Shown: positions 33,976 to 43,070, counted from the first letter of the stretch. The stretch: DNA of 64,000 nucleotides from Streptomyces sp. NBC_00572 (GCF_026341815.1 NZ_JAPENX010000001.1:6944001-7008000), one strand, 5' to 3'. Notes: generated by a model not told the origin, from the letters alone. Made by a program: numbers and translations.

Positions 33976-35960
33976 CGCGCCTCGATCACACGGACACGGT
34001 GGTCGAACGGGAAGAGCAGCGCGGACGGCGCCAGCTCGATCCGGTCCGTCGTGTCACCCCTGCGGCCGGTCAGCGGATCGGCCGGATGCAGCAGGACCTC
34101 GTCCACCAGCTCCACGCCCGGCACCCGCTGTAGCGCCGCGAAGACCTCACCGGCCCGCAGCGGACGCCCGAACGGCCAACCCTCACCGTGCGCCCCGCCC
34201 GTCAGCGGGTCCAGGTACGCGTACAGCGTGTCCAGCGCGTCGGCGCGTACGCGCTCCGCCTCGGCCGCCCGGAAGGAGTGCAGCGTCGCCACCACCGTCA
34301 CCCCCTGGTAGAACGGCGGTCCGACGGCGAGCCGGGTGCCCAGCGGGCGCCTCTCGTCGAGGAAACCGGTGACCCGGGACAGGAGTTCCTCGCCCGGGAC
34401 GAGCTGCTCGAACCGCAGCCGGCCGCCCCGGTCCGGAACGGCCTGCGGCACGACCAGGACCCGGACCGCGTTGTCACCCGCCTCGGCCGCGTCCGCCGCC
34501 AGGCAGGAGATACGGGCGGCCTCGGGCGCCGCCCGTCGGGCCAGCTCCTCGTAGTCCCGGGCGGTGACCGCCCGTTCCTGTGCCCGCAGGCTGATCGGCG
34601 CCCGGGACTTGGCCTCCTCGACGGTCTCCCCGTCCACCCCTCCCCGTGCCGCCTCGCGGTTCTCCACGCGCGCGATGTACGGGATCGAGCTGCGCAGCAC
34701 CGTGATCGTGGACCGGGCCACGTTGCCCGCCCGGCCGCCACCGGTCCCGTAACGGACCGCGCGGATCGCCGCGCCCTTCGGCGGCACCGCCCCGAACTGC
34801 CGCAACGTGCCGTCCGGTTGACGTACACACGGCCCGAAGGCGATCTCCCCGGTGGTCGCGTCGAGGGTGAAGTGCCGGTCACCGGGACGCGAGGAGGCGA
34901 AGTCGCGGACGACGGTCCACTCCTGCCAGCCGGCCTCGGGGTCCTCCTCGTCCATGCCGCTGTCCGCCCGCTCGGCGACCTGGAGCAGCAGCGGCGGCCG
35001 GTCCACGACCGGCGCGTGCGCGAGCCGCACCCGCTGCGCGGGGACGCCCTCGGACTCGCCGAGCTGCTCGTTCCGTACCGCCTCGGCGTGCGCCGCGCGT
35101 ACCGTCCCGCCGATGGTGAACGCCCCCGCCGCCCGTACCGTCGGCGACTCGCTGTACGAGGGCAGACCCGCGGCGGGTTCCACCACCCGGCAGCGCACCC
35201 AGCCCGCCTCGTGCCCCCCGAGGCGGGAGACCGCGTGACCGGACGGCATGTGCAGGACCACCTCGCCCGGGCGGTTGAGCCCGCCCGTGGAGTCCTCGTC
35301 GATCTCACACACGACCCAGCCCTCGGACCCGGTCCACGCCTCCCACACCAGCGGAGGCCTGCGCGGGTCCACACCGACGCCGTCCACCCGGCTGTCCAGA
35401 TCGAGGACGAGCACACAGTCCGGCACGGCCGCTGAGAGCCCGAGCAGCAGCAGATCACCGACGCGCGGCAGCGGAGAGAAGGCGGGGACGTCCTCACCGC
35501 CGAGCAGATCCTGCGAGCGGTCCTCGGGCGAGCCCCCGGCCTCCTGGCGCAGGAGATGGGTCAACGAGCACGGCACGACGGTCAGATCGGCGGACGTCGC
35601 GAAGACGACCGCCTCCTCCGTCTCCGTGCGCCCCGTGGACACCTCCGTGCCCGTAGGCAGCACCACGGGCTCCGGCTGCGGCGCCGAGAGCCGGAAGGTG
35701 ATGTCGGCGCGGGCGGCGGCGGGTGGGAACAGGGTCACCCCGAGCAGGTCGAGGAAGGCCAGATGGTTCTTCTCCGGGACCCGGTTGAGGCGGTAGACGA
35801 GCTGGTCCGCCATGTGCGCGACCGCCTCGACCAGGGTGACACCCGGGTCCGAGACGTTGTGGTCGGTCCACTCGGGGCACGCCTGCTGGATGTAGCGCTT
35901 GGCGTCGTCGACGAACTGCTGGAAGCGGCGGTCGTCGAGATGGGGTGCGGGCAGGGCCAT
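33972..35960 (-). CDS. Baseplate J-like protein (gp6 homologue)
   Basis: A 662-residue baseplate assembly protein. The N-terminal region (FVDDAKRYIQQACPEWTDHNVSDPGVTLVEAVAHMADQLVYRLNRVPEKNHLAFLDLLGV) and the C-terminal J domain (RAQERAVTARDYEELARRAAPEA) are typical of eCIS baseplate J homologues. ATG 35960 is preferred over an extension to 36029 because it has GAAAGAG and starts at the conserved helix. It forms wedges around the central spike. Confidence 0.88.
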   Translation of the reverse strand: MALPAPHLDDRRFQQFVDDAKRYIQQACPEWTDHNVSDPGVTLVEAVAHMADQLVYRLNRVPEKNHLAFLDLLGVTLFPPAAARADITFRLSAPQPEPVVLPTGTEVSTGRTETEEAVVFATSADLTVVPCSLTHLLRQEAGGSPEDRSQDLLGGEDVPAFSPLPRVGDLLLLGLSAAVPDCVLVLDLDSRVDGVGVDPRRPPLVWEAWTGSEGWVVCEIDEDSTGGLNRPGEVVLHMPSGHAVSRLGGHEAGWVRCRVVEPAAGLPSYSESPTVRAAGAFTIGGTVRAAHAEAVRNEQLGESEGVPAQRVRLAHAPVVDRPPLLLQVAERADSGMDEEDPEAGWQEWTVVRDFASSRPGDRHFTLDATTGEIAFGPCVRQPDGTLRQFGAVPPKGAAIRAVRYGTGGGRAGNVARSTITVLRSSIPYIARVENREAARGGVDGETVEEAKSRAPISLRAQERAVTARDYEELARRAAPEAARISCLAADAAEAGDNAVRVLVVPQAVPDRGGRLRFEQLVPGEELLSRVTGFLDERRPLGTRLAVGPPFYQGVTVVATLHSFRAAEAERVRADALDTLYAYLDPLTGGAHGEGWPFGRPLRAGEVFAALQRVPGVELVDEVLLHPADPLTGRRGDTTDRIELAPSALLFPFDHRVRVIEAR

Positions 35961-35970
35961 GGCGGCTCTT

Positions 35971-36369
35971 TCAGTCCTCGGAGGGGATGACGTAGAAGGG
36001 GAAGACGAGGTTGCGCGGGTTGTTGGCACCGCGCACCCGGTAGCGGATGTCGATGAAGAGGGTGGTCGGCTCCCCGGGGGCGGGAGAGACCGTGACCTCC
36101 TCCACGTCGATGCGCGGCTCCCAGCGGTCGAGCGAGGACATCACCTCGTACCGGACCCGGCCCATCGTCGAATCGTTGACCGGAGCGAACACCAACTCAT
36201 GGACCGCACAGCCGAATTCGGGGCGCATCGGCCGCTCGCCCGGCGCCGTGGCGAGGACGAGCCGCATCGACTCCTCGATCTCCCGATCGCGCCGGACGAG
36301 CGCGATGGAGCCGCTCGGGCCGGTCCGCAGCGGGAAGGCCCAGCCCGCGCCGACGAAGTGCTCACTCAA
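35971..36369 (-). CDS. Baseplate gp25-like (gpW/lysozyme-fold) protein
   Basis: A 132-residue gp25 family protein (IEESMRLVLATAPGERPMRPEFGCAVHELVFAP). It triggers sheath assembly by templating the first ring on the baseplate in homologous systems. The start codon is TTG at 36369: an AGGAGG site lies eight nt upstream and no ATG or GTG is placed correctly. This unusual start is therefore well supported. Confidence 0.9.
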   Translation of the reverse strand: MSEHFVGAGWAFPLRTGPSGSIALVRRDREIEESMRLVLATAPGERPMRPEFGCAVHELVFAPVNDSTMGRVRYEVMSSLDRWEPRIDVEEVTVSPAPGEPTTLFIDIRYRVRGANNPRNLVFPFYVIPSED

Positions 36370-36415
36370 GGGAAGGTCCTCCTCTGGATTCCACGGGAAG
36401 GGGCGGGGGCGGTCA

Positions 36416-38230
36416 TCAGAACGGCAGGTTCGCCACGACGGGATTGGGCATCGGGACGGTCGAGGTGACGAAGGACGGTGCGTTGACGACGGCCTGCGTC
36501 AGTGCCGAGACCTTGAACTTCGCCCCGGCCTTGATGTCGACGCCGAGCCCCGCGTCGAGCTTGATCCGCCCCTTGGCCGAGAGCGTCAGATCCATCCCCG
36601 ACTCGACCGTGACCCCCCGCGCCCCCGAGATGGTGACGGTGCCGTCGCTGTCGATGGTGAGAGTGGTCCGCGCCTCGTTCAGCTCGACGCTCAGACCGCC
36701 CTTCGCGGTGCGCAGCCGGATGCCGTGCGAGGCACGCGTCCGGCCGCCCTCCTCGCGCAGCTCCACGGTGTGGCCGGTACGGGAGGTCAGAGCGCGCCAC
36801 TGGATCCGCCCGCTGGTCGGATCGACCGGCGGGACCCGGTCGGTCGCCGGAGTGTGCTTGTCGACGCCGTTGTACAACCCCGCCAGGACATACGGGTGTT
36901 CAAGGGAACCCCGGTCGAAGGCGCACAGCACCTCGTCGTCCACCTCGGGAAGCATCAGGCCCCCGCCACCGCGTCCGCCGAGCTGGGCGACCCGGCACCA
37001 GCCGCTCTCGTACGTCGCCGAGAGCCACGGAAAACGCAGTCTGACCCGGCCGAGCGAGAGCGGGTCCTTGGTGTTGGTGACCAGCGCGACCGCGACACCG
37101 GGCATGGGCGGCGCCGCTTCACCGCCGCCGGACGCCGTCCCGTACAGCGAACGGAACTGCCGGCCGGACACCGTCAGCCAGGTCGCGAACTGCCGTCCGG
37201 ACGCGAAGACATGACGCACACCCGTGGCCGTGTAACGCCCCTCGAAGGGGAAGCCCGCGCCCTTCACGGCCACCGGCTGCCCCGGCTTCAGGGACGGATT
37301 GCCGGTGACGGCGACCTCCACCTCCGCGAACGAACCCGTGACGTCGTCGGCGAGCGCCGTGGCCGCCTGCGTCACCTCCGACTGGGTGGTGAACGGCGTG
37401 TCCGTCGCGGCCAGTTCGGCCGGACCGAACGGGGCGGAGAGCTGCGCGGGGGTGATGTCGGAGACGATCTCCTTGCTCGCCACGGCGGGCGTCGGCGAGG
37501 AGAGCGCCTGCTTGGTACGGGGATCCCAGCCCCGCACGTCCACCTTCCCGACCTGCCCGGCGGCGGTGACCGACACCCGGCTCTGCAGGGTGTTGCTCCC
37601 GAAGTCCAGGACGTACGGGCTCGCCGCGGCCGGCGTGGTGTCGGCGGGCGCGGAGGAGGCGGGGGGCAGCGCGGCGAACACCAGGCGCCCCGCCGTGTCG
37701 AGGGAGAGCCGGACGTCGTTCTCCCGCGCGAGCCGGGACAGGAAGTCCCAGTCGGTGATGTTCGGCTGGGTCGCCAGCTCGTACACCGTCGGAGTCGCGT
37801 CGATCTTGCCCAGCGGAATGCGGTTGAGTCCGGCGAGCTTCCGGACGATGTCGGACGCCGTCATGTTCGGGTAGCCCTCGACGCGCCGACTGCGCAGCAG
37901 ACGGTGGCCCGGGTCGTAACCGCGCACGATCAGATACCGGCCGTGGCCGGGAGCCGCGTCCACCTCGACGGCCGTGACCTCGCCGGTGAGCATGGGCTCG
38001 CCGAGCTTCCCGTCGGTGAAGGGCGAAAGCACCGCCATCGCGCCGACCTTGAGGAACGGGAACTTCGTGGTGAGGGTGCCGTCCTTGTCGCTGAAGGTCA
38101 GCTGGAAGGCTGACGGGACATTGACACTCGCGTCCACCCAGCCCTCGGTGAGGCGGACCGCGAGCGGGTCCGGCAGCGGCGTGCCGTCGAGCTGCACGTG
38201 GAGGACGGTGGTGAAGGTCTTCTCGCTCAT
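36416..38230 (-). CDS. VgrG/gp27-gp5-like central spike protein
   Basis: A 604-residue spike protein. The N-terminal gp27-like domain binds the hub (residues about 1-380), an OB-fold baseplate-V domain follows (SLGRVRLRFPWL ... GLMLPEVDDEVLCAFDRGSLEHPYVLAGLYNG, about 385-470), and the C-terminus is a beta-repeat needle (TLTIDSDGTVTISGARGVTV ...). No appended toxin domain is visible, so the tip is probably inert or loaded with a separate protein. ATG 38230 overlaps the LysM gene stop by ATGA. Confidence 0.88.
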   Translation of the reverse strand: MSEKTFTTVLHVQLDGTPLPDPLAVRLTEGWVDASVNVPSAFQLTFSDKDGTLTTKFPFLKVGAMAVLSPFTDGKLGEPMLTGEVTAVEVDAAPGHGRYLIVRGYDPGHRLLRSRRVEGYPNMTASDIVRKLAGLNRIPLGKIDATPTVYELATQPNITDWDFLSRLARENDVRLSLDTAGRLVFAALPPASSAPADTTPAAASPYVLDFGSNTLQSRVSVTAAGQVGKVDVRGWDPRTKQALSSPTPAVASKEIVSDITPAQLSAPFGPAELAATDTPFTTQSEVTQAATALADDVTGSFAEVEVAVTGNPSLKPGQPVAVKGAGFPFEGRYTATGVRHVFASGRQFATWLTVSGRQFRSLYGTASGGGEAAPPMPGVAVALVTNTKDPLSLGRVRLRFPWLSATYESGWCRVAQLGGRGGGGLMLPEVDDEVLCAFDRGSLEHPYVLAGLYNGVDKHTPATDRVPPVDPTSGRIQWRALTSRTGHTVELREEGGRTRASHGIRLRTAKGGLSVELNEARTTLTIDSDGTVTISGARGVTVESGMDLTLSAKGRIKLDAGLGVDIKAGAKFKVSALTQAVVNAPSFVTSTVPMPNPVVANLPF

Positions 38231-38967
38231 GAGGCGCCCTCGGTCTCCGGCGTTTCGGTGGTGGACGGGAGCAGCAGTTCCGTGCCGGGCCGCAGCCGCA
38301 TCGGATCGTCGATGCGGTTGGCCTCGGCGATGACACGCCAGCGGGTCGCGTCGCCGTACTCGCGCCAGGCGAGGGAGGCGAGGGAGTCCCCGGCGACCGT
38401 GCGGTGCACCCGGCGGGCCGAGAGCGCGCCGGACGTCGGATTCTGTTTCTTGGTCGCGCTGGAGATCTCGGTGAGGGAGAGCGAACACGTCGCGCGGATC
38501 GGAATGCCGCTGGGGCTGAAAAGGGTGTACGTCGCCGACACGGAGGTCACGTACGCGACGAACTGCACGGTCGAGAACGACCCCCAGGAGAACTGCACCC
38601 ACGGCGGCGACGGCGCCTTCGCGGCGATGCTCTGCTGGGTCACCTCGCAACACGAGAGCAGCAGTTCCACCTGCTGCTGCACGTCGTTGGAGGACGGATC
38701 ACCCGAGCGGTCCAGGAACACCTCCAGCTGGAGCTGGGCCGGCTCGCTGCCGGTGAACTTCGGCGGCGCACCCCGGTCGTACGCCACGGCCTGTTCGGTG
38801 AACCAGTGCGCGGACCTGCTCAGTTGGAGCTGGTCCGGATTGAACTCGAACTTCACCTCGCCGAGCTTCCCGCCGTACGAACTGGACAGGTCGGTCGGCG
38901 GCTGGTGGATGGCGAGCGAGGCGCGGGAGAGCCCGCTGGCCGTCAGCCCGCCGAAGGACGGGGCCAT
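38227..38967 (-). CDS. LysM-domain tail protein (Afp7-like hub adaptor)
   Basis: A 246-residue protein with an N-terminal tail-like domain (EVKFEFNPDQLQLSRSAHWF) and a C-terminal LysM motif (HRTVAGDSLASLAWREYGDATRWRVIAEANRIDDP). In related injection systems this protein joins tube to spike. The ATG at 38967 is chosen; the frame continues upstream only by overlap with the second tube gene. It starts one base after that gene's stop. Confidence 0.85.
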   Translation of the reverse strand: MAPSFGGLTASGLSRASLAIHQPPTDLSSSYGGKLGEVKFEFNPDQLQLSRSAHWFTEQAVAYDRGAPPKFTGSEPAQLQLEVFLDRSGDPSSNDVQQQVELLLSCCEVTQQSIAAKAPSPPWVQFSWGSFSTVQFVAYVTSVSATYTLFSPSGIPIRATCSLSLTEISSATKKQNPTSGALSARRVHRTVAGDSLASLAWREYGDATRWRVIAEANRIDDPMRLRPGTELLLPSTTETPETEGAS

Positions 38968-38968
38968 C

Positions 38969-39406
38969 TCAGGCGCCTCCCGCGTCGGTGAAGCCGTGGT
39001 GCGCGATCTCCAGGGTCTCGGTCGCGACGGCCGGGTTGGCCGGGTCGAGCGTCGGCCCCGTCCAGCGGACCGGCAGCACCTCGACCAGGCCCCACTGGGC
39101 GACCGTCGAACCGTCGGCACGCAGCGCCGCGATCTGCGCGGTCGGACGGGTGATCCCCGTGGCGAGCGACGAGATCCAGGCGGCGACCTGTGCCGTCTCG
39201 GGAGTGAGGGGGCGGGTGAGACGGATGGTGGAAAACGTGACGCGGGTGGGCAGCTGCCAGACGAAGCCGTTGTTGCCCCCCTCCCGGCGCTGCTCCACCT
39301 CCACCTCCGAGGCGAGACCGTCGCAGCTGTTGAACAGGCCGAGGTCCTCGCCGTCGATGGTGAGCTTGAAGAAGACGGTGGATGCGGGGTCCAGCTGCTG
39401 GGGCAT
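38969..39406 (-). CDS. Inner tube protein 2 (T4 gp19-like)
   Basis: A 145-residue tube-family protein (FFKLTIDGEDLGLFNSCDGLASEVEVEQRREGGNNGF). eCIS loci usually hold two or more tube paralogues: one polymerises, others make the tube-baseplate junction. Its position next to the LysM and spike genes suggests the junction copy. ATG at 39406. Confidence 0.88.
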   Translation of the reverse strand: MPQQLDPASTVFFKLTIDGEDLGLFNSCDGLASEVEVEQRREGGNNGFVWQLPTRVTFSTIRLTRPLTPETAQVAAWISSLATGITRPTAQIAALRADGSTVAQWGLVEVLPVRWTGPTLDPANPAVATETLEIAHHGFTDAGGA

Positions 39407-39459
39407 GGTGGCGGGTCTCTCGGATCGTCGGTCTGTGGTGGTGGTTGACGGGCGGTCGG

Positions 39460-42400
39460 TCAGCGGCCGTGGTCGCGGAGGCGGCCCACCCGCTCGCGGT
39501 CGGCACGGAGCTCGGCGCGGAGGAGCCGCGAGAGCGGGGTGACGAGACGGCGGGCCAACTCGTCCAGCTGGGTGGGCGATTCGGAGTCGGCGGGGGCGGG
39601 GCCGGGAGAACGCTGTACGGAGACCTCGGCGGATGCGCTCCGGCTGACCGTGGTGACGCGCGGGGCGTGCGGGGCCGGAGCAGGGGTGGCCGAGGTCCGC
39701 TGGAGCGAGGTCGGAGTCGAGGTCGAGAGCGAGGCCGGGTTCGGGGCCGGGGTCACCACGGGCGGGGCCGGCCTCGACGCGGTCACGGCTGCCGGGCCGG
39801 CCTCGGGAGCGCTCTGACGCTGGACGACCACTGGCCGGGCGACCGGCCGCGCGGCGGAGGGCGGGGCGAGGGGGACGACCGGACGGGGGGAGGTGAGAGG
39901 TGCGACGGCAGCGCGCTGGACGGTGGGGGTGGTCGGCACGGTCGAGGCAGTCGAGGCAGTCGAGGCAGTCGAGGCAGTCGAGGGAGTCGAGGGAGTCGAG
40001 GGAGTCGAGGCGGTCGGTACGGAAGGGGCGGGGGCGGCGGCGGTCGGCGAGAAGAGAGGAACGGGCGCGGGCGCGGTCGGCTGGTACCCGGGTGAGGTGC
40101 GGCCGACCGGGCTGTGGGAGTTACGGGGATGGGCGGGCGCGTTCGCGCTGCTCGGCAGACTCGGGGTGAGCGGCCGGTTGGTGGCGAGCGGAAGGGTGGC
40201 CCTGCGCTGCACGGTGGGCGCGGTGGCTCGGGGGAGGTCGGTGACCGTGACCACGGGCGTGGCGGGCCTGGCGGTGGGTACGCGGACGGGCGGCTGCGCG
40301 GCGGACGGGGTGTGCGGGCCGGTGACCGACGGGGGAAGGGGGGAGTGGGCGGGGCTCTGGGGTCGGGATGCGGCCGTGGCGCGTTGGACGACGGGGGGAG
40401 CCGGCGTGGCCGGAGGGTGACCGGCTGCGGCGGCTTGAGGCGCCGAAGTCGTTGAGGGGACGGCCGGTGCCTGGTGCTTGTGCGCGGTCGATCGCTGCAG
40501 GGGCGCGGGTGCGGCCGGGCTCGGGGCCGCGGCGGCCCGCGGGGGCGCCTGCGCCGGCAGCGGGGCAGTGGGGAACGGGCCGACCGGCTGAGGGGCGGGC
40601 ACGGCGGGGGGGCCAGGGGCGGGCGAAGCCTTGACCGGAGGGGCGGTGGTCTCCGGGCTCGTGGACGCACGCGTGATCGGCGCGCCGATCGGGGAGCGTC
40701 GCGGTGCGGGGTTCGCCCGCGGTGCCGGTGCTTCGGCGGTGGCGCGCTGAACGGGTGCACCGAGTCCCGGCCGGACCGGGGGAGTAGCGGTGGCCGGGTT
40801 CGGCCGGGCTGCCGGGGCCTCCGGGGTTGCGGGGGTGGTGGCGGGGGCCCGAGCGATCAGGGGAGCCGGGGCTGCCGGGCTCGCGGGGGCCGCCGCCGAG
40901 GTGGGAGTGGTGGGAGGTGCGGGCGTGGCCTTGGTTGTCGGCAAGGTGGCAGCCGAGGGGGCAGGGGTTGCCGGGGCTGCGGGAGTGGCGGGGGTCCGAG
41001 CGACCGGTGACGCCGGTGTCGGGGGGTGCGCGGGTGCGGCGGGACCGGCTTTGGGTGCCGCCGCCGGGGGCGAGGGCGTGACGGGGGTCCTGGCCACCGG
41101 GGTTGCGGGCCCTGCCGGAGCGGTGGAAGCAGCCTTGGGTCGCGGTGCCTGAGGCCCGGTGGGTGCGGTGGAACTGCTCTTCGGTGCCGGAGCCTTCGGA
41201 GCCGCCGGACCGGCGGGAGCGGTTGCCGACGCAGGACCGGCAGGGCTCGCCTGCGGTCGTGGGGCCACCGGGGCCGCGGGGGCCGTCGGAGCCACGGGGG
41301 CCGCCGGGGCCGCCGGGGCAACCGGCGGCGTGGAAGCCGTCGTGCTCCAGTCGGCGCCCGGGGCGCGTCGCGAGCGCCGTACGGGAGGGCGCCGCTGCAC
41401 CGGAGTGCTCGGCGCGCCGTCGGGAGTCCCGGGCCCTGCTACGGGGGAAGCGGGGCCCGGGACGTTCTGGGGCCGCCCGGCAGCCGAGGGCTCCGGTGCG
41501 GCGGTGACGGGCGCGGGCCTGGGCGGCGCCGCGCTCTGGGGTGTACGGGCAGGTTCCGCCGCCCGCTGGACGGGAGTGGTGCCGGCAGGCCGGGCGGCAC
41601 CGGCCGGGGCGAGCTGCCGGGGCGGCTGTACGGGCCGGGCGGTGACCAGCGGCGAGCGTCGGACGGGCGCGGGGCGTACGGGGCCCGGGCGTGGAGCATC
41701 GGCGGACGGCGTGGCCGCACCAGGCTTGTCCGCGCCCGGGGCCGCAGAGGTCCGAGCAGCCCGGTCCGGACCACTGGCGGGCGCGGCGGCACGCTGAACC
41801 GTCTGAGGCGCGGACGGGGACGCACCCGAGGCCGCCGTCGCCCGCTGCGTGCCGCCACTCCGTACCGGAGCGGCCGGCGCCACGCCCCGTACGGGACCGG
41901 CGGACTCACTCCGTACGGGACGAGGGGTCGCCACGCTCCGACCGTCCGGCGCCGCGGCCACGCGCTGGACAGCCGACGGCGCGGCGCCACGACTGCCCGC
42001 ATGCGGATGCGCGCCCGGGGCCGACGGCCCGATGCCGCCCGCGGCCGCAGCGGACGACGAAGGCCTGGCGGACTCCGCCGCCGGTCCAGCGCCCGCCGCT
42101 GAGCCCGCCACCGGGAGCCGCAGCCCCGGCAGCTCCGCCGTATCGGCGGTGCTCGCCGACTCCCGTACGGGTACGGGACGTACCGCGTCCAGCATCACGC
42201 CGCCGGGCGCGTCCGGTACCGCCCCATGGCCCAGGTCGGTGTGGAAGGAGGGGTTCCAGTGGGTCGCGAGCGAGGTGGCGAAGCCGTGCTCCGAGACCGT
42301 GCGCGGACCGGCGTCCAGCACCCGCTGTACGGGCGGCAACCCCCGCCACGCATCCCCGGGCGCCGCCGCGGGCGCGACGGGAGCCACGCTCTCGGCGGAC

Positions 42401-42462
42401 GCACCGGCCTCCGCGCTGTGCGAACCGCGCGATCCGCGCGACGCCCGCCACTTCCCGAACAT
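39460..42462 (-). CDS. 1000-residue Pro/Ala-rich protein with repeated VQR motifs, in the injection-system operon
   Basis: Function not recognised. The protein is dominated by Pro, Ala, Thr and Ser and has almost no hydrophobic core. It carries about 11 VQR and two LQR tripeptides, usually followed by A/R/S, spread along the chain at irregular spacing (for example PPVQRVLDA, SAVQRVAAA, APVQRATAE, VVVQRQSAP). The N-terminus (MFGKWRASRG ... VLDAGPRTVSEHGFATSLATHWNPSFHTDLGH) and the charged C-terminal helix (DELARRLVTPLSRLLRAELRADRERVGRLRDHGR region) look like folded ends. ATG 42462 has GGAGGAG upstream. It sits between the 50-residue protein and the second tube gene, so it could be scaffold, tape-measure substitute or cargo. 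No HExxH protease motif or nuclease motif was seen. Confidence 0.72.
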   Translation of the reverse strand: MFGKWRASRGSRGSHSAEAGASAESVAPVAPAAAPGDAWRGLPPVQRVLDAGPRTVSEHGFATSLATHWNPSFHTDLGHGAVPDAPGGVMLDAVRPVPVRESASTADTAELPGLRLPVAGSAAGAGPAAESARPSSSAAAAGGIGPSAPGAHPHAGSRGAAPSAVQRVAAAPDGRSVATPRPVRSESAGPVRGVAPAAPVRSGGTQRATAASGASPSAPQTVQRAAAPASGPDRAARTSAAPGADKPGAATPSADAPRPGPVRPAPVRRSPLVTARPVQPPRQLAPAGAARPAGTTPVQRAAEPARTPQSAAPPRPAPVTAAPEPSAAGRPQNVPGPASPVAGPGTPDGAPSTPVQRRPPVRRSRRAPGADWSTTASTPPVAPAAPAAPVAPTAPAAPVAPRPQASPAGPASATAPAGPAAPKAPAPKSSSTAPTGPQAPRPKAASTAPAGPATPVARTPVTPSPPAAAPKAGPAAPAHPPTPASPVARTPATPAAPATPAPSAATLPTTKATPAPPTTPTSAAAPASPAAPAPLIARAPATTPATPEAPAARPNPATATPPVRPGLGAPVQRATAEAPAPRANPAPRRSPIGAPITRASTSPETTAPPVKASPAPGPPAVPAPQPVGPFPTAPLPAQAPPRAAAAPSPAAPAPLQRSTAHKHQAPAVPSTTSAPQAAAAGHPPATPAPPVVQRATAASRPQSPAHSPLPPSVTGPHTPSAAQPPVRVPTARPATPVVTVTDLPRATAPTVQRRATLPLATNRPLTPSLPSSANAPAHPRNSHSPVGRTSPGYQPTAPAPVPLFSPTAAAPAPSVPTASTPSTPSTPSTASTASTASTASTVPTTPTVQRAAVAPLTSPRPVVPLAPPSAARPVARPVVVQRQSAPEAGPAAVTASRPAPPVVTPAPNPASLSTSTPTSLQRTSATPAPAPHAPRVTTVSRSASAEVSVQRSPGPAPADSESPTQLDELARRLVTPLSRLLRAELRADRERVGRLRDHGR
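39941..40012 (-). repeat. Eight-copy 9-bp tandem repeat inside the VQR gene
   Basis: Units of GTCGAGGCA or GTCGAGGGA (last unit GTCGAGGCG) run without interruption from 39941 to 40012. On the coding strand they give Thr-Ala-Ser / Thr-Pro-Ser tripeptides, so length change keeps the frame. Confidence 0.9.
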
Positions 42463-42501
42463 CCCCACTGTCTCCTCCAACCTCCTTTCCCTGCCCTGCT
42501 G

Positions 42502-42654
42502 TTACGCCTGCGACCGCTCCACCAGCGAGGCCACCTGGGCCACGTACTTCCGCCGGTCCGCGTGTTCCAGATCGAGGATGTCGTCCATGCCCCAGTGGAA
42601 ATGGAAGGCGAGGTACGCGGTCTCCTCCTCGATCCGGTCGGCCGCGTACGTCAC
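42502..42654 (-). CDS. 50-residue DUF6760-like protein of the injection system
   Basis: Translating the minus strand from GTG 42654 gives a 50-residue protein: TYAADRIEEETAYLAFHF, then HWGMDDILDLEHADRRKYV and a short helical end, with TAA at 42504-42502. It fits the tiny T4-like/DUF6760 family that recurs in Streptomyces injection loci. The start overlaps the preceding gene's stop by GTGA, which supports a real, coupled gene. Its role (possibly tube or chaperone interaction) is unknown. Confidence 0.75.
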   Translation of the reverse strand: MTYAADRIEEETAYLAFHFHWGMDDILDLEHADRRKYVAQVASLVERSQA

Positions 42655-43070
42655 GATTCCCCCAGGCGGCTCCCGGCCAGCTCGACCTCGAAGGACTCCT
42701 CGCAGTGCGGGCAGGCGACGGCGGCCCTGGTGTGGCCCTCCGCGTTGATCTGCCGGTAGAAGTCCTGGAGGAACGCCAGGTCGGAGGCGAACATGTTCTC
42801 CACCGTCCCGTCGTGGACCGACGGGAGCGTGCCGAGCCGGGTGATCACCCGGCCGAGCAGCACCACGGACAGGTACGCCGGGTTCTCGCGGACCCGGATG
42901 TCCCGCAGCGGGAGCAGTTCGTCCCTGGCCGTGGCCAGCCGCATCGCCCCGTTGCGGTGCACGGTGCCCGCCTCGTCGACGAACCCGCGCGGCAGCTCGA
43001 ACTCGAACTCCGTCCGGAGCGGCTCCTGTTGGCGGCCCTGCAGTGCTCCCGCCGATCCCTCGCGTCGCAT
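42651..43070 (-). CDS. eCIS conserved small protein (tail-assembly chaperone-like)
   Basis: A 139-residue protein (FELPRGFVDEAGTVHRNGAMRLATARDEL ... DLAFLQDFYRQINAEG) ending in a CPHC zinc-like knuckle and acidic tail (ACPHCEESFEVELAGS). The position after the first tube gene and before the 50-residue protein matches tail-assembly-type proteins of eCIS loci. The start ATG 43070 shares one base with the tube stop (TGATG). Confidence 0.78.
   Translation of the reverse strand: MRREGSAGALQGRQQEPLRTEFEFELPRGFVDEAGTVHRNGAMRLATARDELLPLRDIRVRENPAYLSVVLLGRVITRLGTLPSVHDGTVENMFASDLAFLQDFYRQINAEGHTRAAVACPHCEESFEVELAGSRLGES

Noticed and set aside
39941..40012. Possible CRISPR-like array
   Set aside because: Units are 9 bp with no unique spacers and are in frame inside a coding sequence.
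40474..42102. Arg/Gly-rich + strand frames within the VQR gene
   Set aside because: Shadow frames of a Pro/Ala-rich coding region; no ribosome site and no conserved sequence.
39460..42462. DUF4157-type metalloprotease in the VQR protein
   Set aside because: VQR motifs often accompany DUF4157, but no HExxH zinc motif could be found in the translated chain.
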